A stretch of DNA of 64,000 nucleotides from the NCBI RefSeq assembly GCF_001280205.1, contig NZ_CP012573.1, positions 1,116,001-1,180,000 on the forward strand. The letters run 5' to 3'. Source of the DNA: Clavibacter capsici (GTDB lineage: Bacteria > Actinomycetota > Actinomycetes > Actinomycetales > Microbacteriaceae). The notes beneath the pieces were generated by a model. It did no database searches. It worked only from the letters and a program-made list of their open reading frames with translations, and was not told the origin of the DNA. A program made the translations under genes and the position numbers. Each line of letters starts with the position of its first letter. Position 1 is the first letter of the stretch. This document shows, piece by piece, positions 44,912 to 53,050 of this stretch.

Positions 44912-47900
44912 GCGGCGTGAGCGGCGTGGGCACGGGCGGCGACGGCATGGGCGGCGACGCGCAGGCACGCGCGGAGGGCGGCATGATCAGCGCGCAGCGC
45001 ATCGCGGAGACGCTCGGACTGCCGAGCCCCACGGAGCAGCAGCGGCGCGTCATCGAGTCGCCGCTCGAGCCCGGCCTCGTCGTCGCGGGCGCCGGCAGCG
45101 GCAAGACCGAGACCATGGCGAGCCGCGTCGTGTGGCTGCTCGCGAACGGGCACGTGGGCGTCGAGGAGATCCTCGGCCTCACCTTCACGCGCAAGGCCGC
45201 GGGCGAGCTCGGGGTGCGCATCCGCGCCCGCATCGAGCAGCTGCAGCAGGCCGGGCTCGCGGCCGTGCCCGCGGACGCGTTCGCGACGCCCACCGTGCAG
45301 ACCTACAACGCGTTCGCGAACGGCATCTTCCGCGACAGCGCCACCCTCATCGGCCGCGAGGCGGAGTCGGTCGTGCTCACCGAGGCGTCCGCGTGGCAGC
45401 TCGCGCGTCGGCTCGTCGTGGAGAGCACCGACCCGCGGCTGCTCGAGCTGGGGCGGGGCGTGGATCCCATCACGCAGGCCGTCATCTCCCTCAGCCGGGC
45501 GATGAGCGAGAACGTCGCGGACCCGTCCGAGGTCGTGCGGCTCGCGGGCGCGTTCACGGGCCTCGAGGAGCTGCCGTTCGGATCCGCCCGCATCCGCAAG
45601 GCCCCGGCCGCCGACGCGGTCGCCGCCGTCGGGGCGCTGCCGCCGCTCGTCGACCTCGCGGTGCGGTTCCAGGAGGAGAAGACGCGGCGCGGGCTCGTCG
45701 AGTACAGCGACCAGGTCGCCTTCGCGCTCGCGATCTGCGAGCGCGTGCCGCAGGTCGTCGCCGAGCACCGGAAGCGGTTCCGCGTCGTGCTGCTCGACGA
45801 GTACCAGGACACCTCGGTCGTGCAGACCCGTCTCCTCTCCACGCTCTTCGGGGGCACGCCCGTCATGGCGGTGGGGGATCCGCACCAGTCCATCTACGGC
45901 TGGCGCGGCGCGAGCGCGGCGAACCTGGCGCGCTTCGGGGCCGACTTCGCGCCGGCCGGAGCGTCCGCCGCGGACGTGCCCGTCTACGCGCTCTCCACCA
46001 GCTGGCGGAACCCGGCGTCCGTGCTCGGCGCCGCGAACCGCATCGTCGAGCCGCTCACCGCCGCGTCGCGGATCCCCGTGGCCCGGCTCGAGCCCCGCCC
46101 CGACGCGGGCGACGGCCGCCTCGACGTGGCCTACGAGGAGACGATCGCCGACGAGGCCGCGAGCGTCGCCGCGTGGTTCGCCGACCGGCTGCGGCAGACC
46201 GGATCCGACGGCCGCCCCCGCTCGGCCGCGATGCTGTGCCGCTCCCTCAAGACCATCGAGCCGTTCACGACGGCGCTCGCCGACCGCGGCGTCCCGTTCC
46301 GCGTGCTCGGCCTCGGCGGCCTGCTCGACCAGCCGGCCGTGGTCGACCTCGTCTGCGTGCTCCGCGTGCTGCACGACCCCACCGCGGGCAGCGAGCTCGT
46401 GCGGCTCCTCACGGGCGCTCGCTGGCGGATCGGCACGAAGGACGTGCACGCCCTGTCCCGGGTCGCCTCCTGGCTGATGTCCCGGGACCACGCGCAGAAG
46501 CCGCTCGCCGAGGAGGTCCGCGACGGCATCCGTGCCTCCGTCGTGCCGGACGAGGTCGGCTCCGTCGTCGACGCGCTCGACTTCGTCGTCGGCGCCCGCG
46601 AGGGCCACACCGCGCTCGCGGGCTTCAGCGACGAGGGCCTCGCCCGCCTCCGCGCCGCCGGGCGCCAGCTGCAGGTGCTGCGGTCCCGCGTCGGGCTCGA
46701 CCTGGTCGACCTCGTGACGGTCGTCCAGCAGGAGCTGCTGCTCGACATCGAGGTCGCCGCCAACGAGACGGATCCGCTCGGCCGCGCGAGCCTCGAGGCC
46801 TTCACCGAGCAGGTGGCGGGCTACCTCCAGGGCGACACCGCGGGCACGCTGGGTCCGTTCCTCGCCTGGCTCGCCGAGGCGGAGCGGCGCGACAACCTCG
46901 CGCCGCGCACCGAGGAGCCCGAGCCCGGCACGGTGCAGATCCTCACCATCCACGGCTCCAAGGGCCTCGAGTGGGACGTCGTCGCCGTGCCGCGCATGGT
47001 CGAGGGGGAGCTTCCCGGCACGCTCCGGGAGAAGCGCGGCTGGGTCGCGTTCGGCGCCCTGCCGTTCGAGTTCCGCGGCGACTCCGCCGAGCTGCCGTCG
47101 CTCGCCTGGCGCGGCGTGGAGACGCAGAAGGAGTTCGCCGAGGCGATGGAGGCGTTCGGCGAGGAGCTCGAGGAGCGCAACGCCGCCGAGCAGCGCCGTC
47201 TCGCGTACGTCGCCGTCACGCGCACGCGGTCCGACCTGCTGCTCACGGGGTCGTTCTGGTCCACGCAGCAGAAGCCGCGGGGGCCCGGTGCGTTCCTGCG
47301 GGAGATCCAGGAGGTCGGGCTCACCCCGCCGGACGCCCTGCCCGAGGCGCCCGGGCTCGAGGAGAACCCGCTCGAGCCCGGATCCGCGCGCGTCGCCTGG
47401 CCGCTGCCGCCGCTCGGCCCGCGCGAGGCCCGCGTGCGCGCCGCCGCCGATGCCGTCGCGTCCGCCGACCCCGGCGCCGAGACCGTCTGGACCCGCGACA
47501 TCGACCTCCTCCTCGCCGAGCGGGACGCCCGCGCCCGGGACGCCGAGCTCGTCGACCTGCCCACGCGCATCCCCGCGTCGCGCTTCAAGGACTTCGTGAG
47601 CGACACCGCGGGCGTCGCCGCGCGCCTGCGCCGCCCCATGCCGGAGCGCCCCTACCGGCAGACCCGGCTCGGCACGCTCTTCCACGGCTGGGTCGAGGCG
47701 CGCTACGGGCCCGCGGGCACGGGCGACGTCATCGACGCGGCGGGCGTCGAGCTCGACCAGGACCCGACCGAGCCCGCCGTGGAGACGGAGGACCTCGACC
47801 GCCTCCGCGCGATCTTCGAGGCGAGCGAGTGGGCGGCCCGGAAGCCCGAGGAGGTCGAGGTCGAGATCCACATGGAGCTCGCCGGACAGGTCGTCATCTG

Positions 47901-48204
47901 CAAGATCGACGCGGTGTTCCTCATCGACGGCCGCTACCGGGTCGTCGACTGGAAGACCGGCCGCACCCCGAAGGACGCGGCCGACCTCGAGCTCAAGCAG
48001 CTGCAGCTCGCGCTGTACCGCCTCGCGTTCGCGAAGTGGCGCGGCATCGACCCGGACCTCATCGACGCGGAGTTCTACTTCGTCGCGGAGGACCGGTCGC
48101 TGAAGCCGGAGCGGCTCTACTCGGAGGAGGACCTCGTGGCGCTCTGGTCGGGGGCGCGCACGCCGGACGCGTCGCGCGCGCCGTCGGGGGAGACCGTGGG
48201 CTGA
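44908..48204 (+). CDS. adnB: AdnB-like helicase-nuclease subunit
   Basis: The lead motor and second nuclease of the AdnAB complex. The product is 1098 residues from GTG 44908; ATG 44983 is an alternative that skips a Gly-rich leader. The UvrD-type motor is complete: QQRRVIESP (Q motif), AGAGSGKTET, GLTFTRKAAGEL, LLDEYQDTS, GDPHQSIYGWRGA, HGSKGLEWDVV and YVAVTRTR. The C-terminal nuclease has LGTLFHGWVEARYG, KIDAVFLID, RVVDWKTG and LQLALYRLAF. The last 88 bp overlap the 3' end of the phosphotransferase-like gene on the other strand. Confidence 0.95.
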   Translation: MSGVSGVGTGGDGMGGDAQARAEGGMISAQRIAETLGLPSPTEQQRRVIESPLEPGLVVAGAGSGKTETMASRVVWLLANGHVGVEEILGLTFTRKAAGELGVRIRARIEQLQQAGLAAVPADAFATPTVQTYNAFANGIFRDSATLIGREAESVVLTEASAWQLARRLVVESTDPRLLELGRGVDPITQAVISLSRAMSENVADPSEVVRLAGAFTGLEELPFGSARIRKAPAADAVAAVGALPPLVDLAVRFQEEKTRRGLVEYSDQVAFALAICERVPQVVAEHRKRFRVVLLDEYQDTSVVQTRLLSTLFGGTPVMAVGDPHQSIYGWRGASAANLARFGADFAPAGASAADVPVYALSTSWRNPASVLGAANRIVEPLTAASRIPVARLEPRPDAGDGRLDVAYEETIADEAASVAAWFADRLRQTGSDGRPRSAAMLCRSLKTIEPFTTALADRGVPFRVLGLGGLLDQPAVVDLVCVLRVLHDPTAGSELVRLLTGARWRIGTKDVHALSRVASWLMSRDHAQKPLAEEVRDGIRASVVPDEVGSVVDALDFVVGAREGHTALAGFSDEGLARLRAAGRQLQVLRSRVGLDLVDLVTVVQQELLLDIEVAANETDPLGRASLEAFTEQVAGYLQGDTAGTLGPFLAWLAEAERRDNLAPRTEEPEPGTVQILTIHGSKGLEWDVVAVPRMVEGELPGTLREKRGWVAFGALPFEFRGDSAELPSLAWRGVETQKEFAEAMEAFGEELEERNAAEQRRLAYVAVTRTRSDLLLTGSFWSTQQKPRGPGAFLREIQEVGLTPPDALPEAPGLEENPLEPGSARVAWPLPPLGPREARVRAAADAVASADPGAETVWTRDIDLLLAERDARARDAELVDLPTRIPASRFKDFVSDTAGVAARLRRPMPERPYRQTRLGTLFHGWVEARYGPAGTGDVIDAAGVELDQDPTEPAVETEDLDRLRAIFEASEWAARKPEEVEVEIHMELAGQVVICKIDAVFLIDGRYRVVDWKTGRTPKDAADLELKQLQLALYRLAFAKWRGIDPDLIDAEFYFVAEDRSLKPERLYSEEDLVALWSGARTPDASRAPSGETVG

Positions 48205-49193
48205 GGCCGGGAGTCGAGCATCTCCTCGACCTGGTCGACGTCCATCACCGGCAGCGTCTCGTGCGCGATGCGGTGGCCCTCGTCGGCGCGCACCGTGTCG
48301 ACCAGCGCGCTGAGCATGTTCACCGCGTCGTCGATGATGCCCTGGTTGCGGGTGTCGGTCCCGTGCAGCAGCCAACGGGCGATCTCGAGCTCGGCGTAGA
48401 GGAGCGCGCGCTGCTTGAGCTGGCGGTCCACGGTCACGTGGTGCGCCTGGTTGTAGGCGCGGAAGACGCTCTCGGCGACGTGCTCGGCGCGCGCGCCCAG
48501 CACCCAGTGCAGGTCGTGCGCGGGGTCGGCGACGCGCAGCTCCGACCAGCCGATCATCCCGGTCACGTCGTCGCCGTCGACGAGGAACGACGAGGCCTGC
48601 ACGGCCCCGTTCACGACGGCGGGCTGGAACTGCCAGAGCGACTGGTCGTCGAGGGCCTCCTCCCAGCGCGAGAGCAGCAGGCTCGGCACGAGCGCGGTGG
48701 CCGCGGCCCGGTCGATGAGCGCGGCCGTCTGGCTGTGGATCTCGGCGGCCGACAGCACGGGCAGGCCCGCGTCCGCGACGAAGCCGGTCGGCAGGCTGTG
48801 CACGGCGGAGACGGCGGCGCCGATGGAGCGCGCGAGGCCGTCGCCCGCGGGGATCTCGTCGAGCGAGATCACGCGTCCGGGCACGTGCTCGTAGACGAAG
48901 CCGCGGGTGGGCTTGATGGGCGCCTGCCCCAGGAACTCGGGCACCTGGAAGGGCAGGCGGGAGCGGATCCCGGTGCTCAGCGCCCGGAGCGCCACGAGGT
49001 CCGCGGACTGCTCGGACTCGGCGGCCTGCGTGGTCGGGACGCGCACGAGGAGCTCGCGGCCGTCCCGCGTGGTGAGGAGCGCGGAGTCGAAGTCGCCCGC
49101 GCCGCCGGCCGTGAAGGGGGTGCTGCGGACCACGTCGAGCCCCGCGACGGCCGAGGTCGCCAACGCGGCTAGAGTGAGGTGGGATCTGGCCAT
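48117..49193 (-). CDS. Phosphotransferase-fold protein without catalytic residues
   Basis: A 358-residue protein of the aminoglycoside/macrolide phosphotransferase (APH) fold. The N lobe has LLVRVPTTQ where APH enzymes carry the ATP lysine, and VYEHVPGRVISLDEIP is the usual hinge region. The catalytic loop, normally HGDxxxxN, reads VNGAVQASSF, and the metal IDW reads IGWSEL, followed by the conserved ADPAHDLHW. The catalytic aspartate, the metal asparagine and the metal aspartate are therefore all replaced. It is probably a pseudokinase or a non-ATP binding protein. The last 40 residues are Ser/Pro-rich and cross into the adnB 3' end. It is divergent from nudC. Confidence 0.8.
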   Translation of the reverse strand: MARSHLTLAALATSAVAGLDVVRSTPFTAGGAGDFDSALLTTRDGRELLVRVPTTQAAESEQSADLVALRALSTGIRSRLPFQVPEFLGQAPIKPTRGFVYEHVPGRVISLDEIPAGDGLARSIGAAVSAVHSLPTGFVADAGLPVLSAAEIHSQTAALIDRAAATALVPSLLLSRWEEALDDQSLWQFQPAVVNGAVQASSFLVDGDDVTGMIGWSELRVADPAHDLHWVLGARAEHVAESVFRAYNQAHHVTVDRQLKQRALLYAELEIARWLLHGTDTRNQGIIDDAVNMLSALVDTVRADEGHRIAHETLPVMDVDQVEEMLDSRPQPTVSPDGARDASGVRAPDQSATRSSSE

Positions 49194-49200
49194 GCCTTAC

Positions 49201-49206
49201 AGGTTA
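49201..49206 (-). promoter_or_regulatory. -10-like element, phosphotransferase-fold gene
   Basis: On the minus strand TAACCT plus 7 nt precedes the ATG at 49193. Confidence 0.4.
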
Positions 49207-49331
49207 GGTCGCGGAGAGCACTCCGTCTCACCGCGCCACGCGCTTCCCGCCCACCCGCGCACCGTCGGCGGACACTCGGCACCGCCGTCCCGCCCCTCGG
49301 CCCGTCCGCCCTCGAAGTCGATTGGTCACCT

Positions 49332-50285
49332 GTGCTCGACAGCTTCCTCTCCCGCCTGCCCCTCTCCCGCGAGGGCGTCGACCGCGACGGCCTGAACCGC
49401 GACTCGCCGGCCCTGTTCGACGAGCTGTGGGCGGATCCCGCCACGCGCGTCCTCGCCCTGCACGGCCACCGCGCGCTGGGGTCCGCCGCCGACGGCCGTG
49501 CCGCCCTCGACCTCCTGCCGGTCGACCGCGTCACCAGCGCGACCGTCCGCATCTACCTCGGCCGCACCACCCTCGCGCACGAGGGCGAGCCGGTCGGCAC
49601 GCCGGTGGTCGCGGCGGTCCTCACCGACGCGGCCGCCGCCGAGCTCGAGCCCGCCGAGGAGCGCTGGCTGGAGCTGCGGACCACCGCCACGCAGCTCGAC
49701 GACCGCGACGCGGCGATCTTCACGACCGCGCTCGCCACCGCGAACTGGCATGCGTCGCACCCGTTCTCGCCCAAGACGGGCGAGCCCACCGTCGTCGAGC
49801 AGGGCGGCTGGGTGCGCCGCGCGCCCTCCGACGGCTCGCAGGTCTTCCCGCGCACCGACGCCGCCGTGATCATGGGGGTCGTCGACCAGGACGACCGCCT
49901 GCTCCTCGGCGCCAACGCCATGTGGGGCGGCGACCGCTACTCGCTGCTCGCGGGCTTCGTCGAGCCGGGGGAGTCGTTCGAGGCGGCCGTGAAGCGCGAG
50001 GTGCTCGAGGAGTCCGGCGTCACCGTCGAGGATCCCCGCTACCTCGGCAGCCAGCCGTGGCCGTTCCCCGCGTCCGTCATGGTCGGCTTCCTCGCGCGCG
50101 TCTCCGCCGGGAGCGGGCCCGCGACGCCGGACGGCACCGAGATCATCGACCTGCGCTGGTTCAGCCGCGAGGAGCTGCGGGCGGCGCTCGGCGAGATCGC
50201 CCTGCCCGGCCCGTCGTCCATCGCGCGCGCCATCATCGAGGAGTGGTACGGCGGACCCCTCGAGGACGGCGAGCGGGAGTGGTGA
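49332..50285 (+). CDS. nudC: NADH pyrophosphatase, zinc ribbon cysteines lost
   Basis: NudC cleaves NAD(H) and removes NAD caps from RNA. The product is 317 residues from GTG 49332. The Nudix box GFVEPGESFEAAVKREVLEESGV is complete (about residues 200-225) and the NudC-specific SQPWPFPAS follows. The zinc ribbon that precedes it in E. coli has four cysteines; here the same segment reads HPFSPKTGEPT and VRRAPSDGSQVFPRTD, with S, T, A and D at those positions. It should fold without zinc. The open frame continues upstream to 49179, but that part does not look like NudC. uvrD2 follows after 10 nt. Confidence 0.88.
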   Translation: MLDSFLSRLPLSREGVDRDGLNRDSPALFDELWADPATRVLALHGHRALGSAADGRAALDLLPVDRVTSATVRIYLGRTTLAHEGEPVGTPVVAAVLTDAAAAELEPAEERWLELRTTATQLDDRDAAIFTTALATANWHASHPFSPKTGEPTVVEQGGWVRRAPSDGSQVFPRTDAAVIMGVVDQDDRLLLGANAMWGGDRYSLLAGFVEPGESFEAAVKREVLEESGVTVEDPRYLGSQPWPFPASVMVGFLARVSAGSGPATPDGTEIIDLRWFSREELRAALGEIALPGPSSIARAIIEEWYGGPLEDGEREW

Positions 50286-50295
50286 CCCGCCGATC

Positions 50296-52214
50296 GTGAC
50301 CGACCAGCTCGTCCCCGGCCTCCCCGGACGCGACCCCTACGGATCGGGCGCGTCCCGCCCCTCCCCGCGCCCGTCGCCGTCGGCCCCGCCGACGCGGCGC
50401 CCGACGAGGAGACGGCGGAGGCGCCCACCGCCGAGTCCCTGCTCGAGGCGCTCGACGACCAGCAGCGCCTCGCCGCCGAGGCGCTCCTCGGACCCGTCGT
50501 CGTGCTCGCGGGCGCCGGCACCGGCAAGACGCGCGCCATCACCCACCGCATCGCCTACGGGATCCAGGCCGGCGTCTACCCGCCGAACCGCGTGATGGCG
50601 CTCACCTTCACCTCGCGCGCGGCCGCCGAGCTGCGGGGTCGGCTCCGCGAGCTCGGCGCCGGACCCGTGGCCGCCCGCACCTTCCACGCCGCGGCCCTCA
50701 AGCAGCTCAACTTCTTCTGGCCGCAGGTGGTCGGCGGCACCATGCCGCGCCTCATCGAGAGCAAGGGGCGGATGCTCGGCCACGCCGCCGAGTCGCTCCG
50801 CCTCCGCCTCGACACGGCCGCCCTCCGCGACATGGCCGCCGAGGTCGAGTGGCGCAAGGTCTCGATGATCTCCATCGAGCAGTACGGCCTCGCCGCGCGC
50901 ACCACCCGCACGCTGCCGCCGCAGCTCGACCCCGACCAGGCCGTCGCGCTCCTGCAGGCCTACGAGGACATCAAGGACCAGCGCCGCCAGCTCGACTTCG
51001 AGGACGTGCTGCTCGCGACGGCGGGCATGATCGAGGCGGAGCCGTGGGTGGCGCAGCAGGTGCGGGAGCAGTACCGCTTCTTCGTGGTCGACGAGTACCA
51101 GGACGTCTCGCCGCTGCAGCAGACGATCCTCGACCTCTGGATGGGCGACCGCCGCGACCTCTGCGTCGTCGGCGACGCCAGCCAGACCATCTACTCGTTC
51201 GCGGGCGCGAAGAGCGCCTACCTCCTCGACTTCGCCTCCCGCTTCCCCGAGGCGACCGTCGTGCGGCTGGAGCGGAACTACCGGTCGACCTCCGGCATCA
51301 CGGAGGCGGCGAACCGGCTGATGCGCGGCCGGCCCGGCGCCCTCACGCTCGTCTCGGCGGACGCGGATCCGGACGGCGACGGCACGGGCACGGCGTCCGC
51401 GTCGGCGAAGGGCCGCGGATCCGCCGCCGTGCCGGGTCGCGGCGAGGGCTTCCGCGCGCCCCAGGTGAGCGCGTTCCCCTCCGACGGCGCGGAGGCGCGA
51501 GCGATCGCGGGCGCCGTCGCGCAGCAGATCGCCTCCGGCATCGCACCTGAGGACATCGCCGTGCTCTACCGGATGAACGGCCAGTCCGCCGTGCTCGAGC
51601 AGGCGCTCGGCGACGCGGGAGTGAGCTACCAGGTGCGCGGATCCCAGCGCTTCTTCGACCGGCCCGAGATCAAGCAGGCCCTCCTCGCGCTCCGCGGCGC
51701 GTCCGTCTCGATCTCCGGCGAGCCGCTGTTCAAGTCGGTGAGCGACGTGCTCCGCGGCCTCGGCTGGAGCCAGCAGCCGCCCGAGCAGCCCGGCGCGGTG
51801 CGCGACCGCTGGGAGTCCCTCGACGCGATCATGGGCCTCGCCGAGCGCATGCCGGCCGGCAGCACCTTCCGCGCCTTCACCGACGAGCTGCTGGAGCGGC
51901 AGGCCGGCCAGCACGAGCCGACCGTCTCCGCCGTCACGCTCGCCACGCTGCACTCCGCCAAGGGCCTCGAGTGGGAGCACGTCTACCTGATGGGGCTCAG
52001 CGAGGGGCTCGTGCCCATCAGCTACGCGCAGACGCTCGAGGCGGTGGACGAGGAGCGGCGCTTGCTCTACGTGGGCATCACGCGCGCGCGCTCCGGGCTG
52101 CGGCTCTCCTGGAGCCGGAGCGGACCGCAGCGATCCGGTCAGCGGGAGCCGTCGCGGTTCCTGGCAGAGCTCGACACGCGCATCTCGGGTGGGGGCGCGA
52201 AGCGCGGCGCGTGA
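50296..52214 (+). CDS. uvrD2: UvrD2-like superfamily 1 DNA helicase, frame break near 5' end
   Basis: An ATP-dependent 3'-5' DNA helicase for repair. From 50343 to the stop the frame shows all SF1 motifs: LDDQQRLAAEALLG (Q motif), AGAGTGKTR, ALTFTSRAAAEL, VVDEYQDVS, GDASQTIYSFAGA, LERNYRS, HSAKGLEWEHV and LYVGITRAR. In that frame there is no ATG, GTG or TTG between the nudC stop and GTG 50502, which already lies inside Walker A. A natural start (GTG 50296, TDQLVPGLPGRDPYGS) sits in another frame with good codon use until about 50340. Joining the two needs one extra base near 50340-50375, so either the sequence lacks a base or the gene is damaged. The HRDC end known in mycobacterial UvrD2 is not present. 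Confidence 0.85.
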
Positions 52215-52983
52215 CGCGTCCCGTCCGCACGTCGAGCACGGCCTGGTGCGTCGCGAGCGCGTTCTCGCCGGCGCTCACCAGGCGGTGCGCGGGCCGGGCG
52301 GCGAGGGCCGCGAGCTCCGCGGGCACGAGCCCCGCCTCGGATCCGCTGTCGCGCCCGAGCAGCTGCGTGGCGATCGCGGGCCACGCCGGATCCGCGTCCC
52401 GCCTGTGCAGGTCGAGGCAGTAGCAGCACGCCGTGCGGCCGGGCTCCACGAGCGGGCCGACGACGGCATGCCGGTCGCCGACGACCACGGGCAGGTGCGG
52501 CACGTCCTCGCGCGCCCAGCGGCCGTAGACGGCGGGGGCGATGGCGAAGTGCCCGACGAGCACGGCCAGGGCGGCGTCGGGATCCGCGTCGTCGGCCATG
52601 CGCCGCATCCGCACGTCGTGCCCGGCTCGCCCGAGCGCATCGGCCACACGCCAAGCGGTCGGGCCGCCGCCGACGACCGCGACGGGGCCGCCGCGGGCCG
52701 GCCGGGCCGGGCCCTCCTCGCCGGCGGCGCCGGGCTCCCGCGGCGGCAGGAGCGCGGGTCGCACCAGGTCGAGGAGCTGCGTCACCTGCGCGGGCGTCGC
52801 CCCCTCGGTCGCGGCGATCATGTCGAGCCCGCCGCGGCTGACGCCCTGCACGAGCGCGGCGAGGAGGCGCTCGTCGAGGCGCGCCACGGCCGTGAGGACC
52901 ACGGGCGGGCGGTCGACGCCGAGCTGGAGGGAGTCCGGCGTGCGCCAGACGAGCGGGAGACGGGGATCGAGTCGGATGGCCAT
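52078..52983 (-). CDS. ThiF/cyclodehydratase-like protein (Rv3196 type)
   Basis: A 301-residue protein resembling the ocin-ThiF/cyclodehydratase domain of azole-forming (TOMM) peptide pathways. The first part is a helical unit; the middle is a Rossmann-like fold (VAVVGGGPTAWRVADALGRAG). TACCYCLDLHRRDADPAW and the late PHPRCACR give a four-cysteine zinc set. The adenylating YcaO partner and a precursor peptide are not found nearby, so the substrate is unknown. The ATG at 52983 begins it. The last 137 bp overlap the uvrD2 3' end on the other strand. Confidence 0.72.
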   Translation of the reverse strand: MAIRLDPRLPLVWRTPDSLQLGVDRPPVVLTAVARLDERLLAALVQGVSRGGLDMIAATEGATPAQVTQLLDLVRPALLPPREPGAAGEEGPARPARGGPVAVVGGGPTAWRVADALGRAGHDVRMRRMADDADPDAALAVLVGHFAIAPAVYGRWAREDVPHLPVVVGDRHAVVGPLVEPGRTACCYCLDLHRRDADPAWPAIATQLLGRDSGSEAGLVPAELAALAARPAHRLVSAGENALATHQAVLDVRTGRVTRRASRPHPRCACRALPGTATAPADRIAAVRSGSRRAAARSARA

Positions 52984-53050
52984 GGGCGCGGAGAGTGCCC
53001 GACCGGGCGGCCGTCCGCGGGCCGCGTCCACAGGGACGCGGCCGGTCGGC

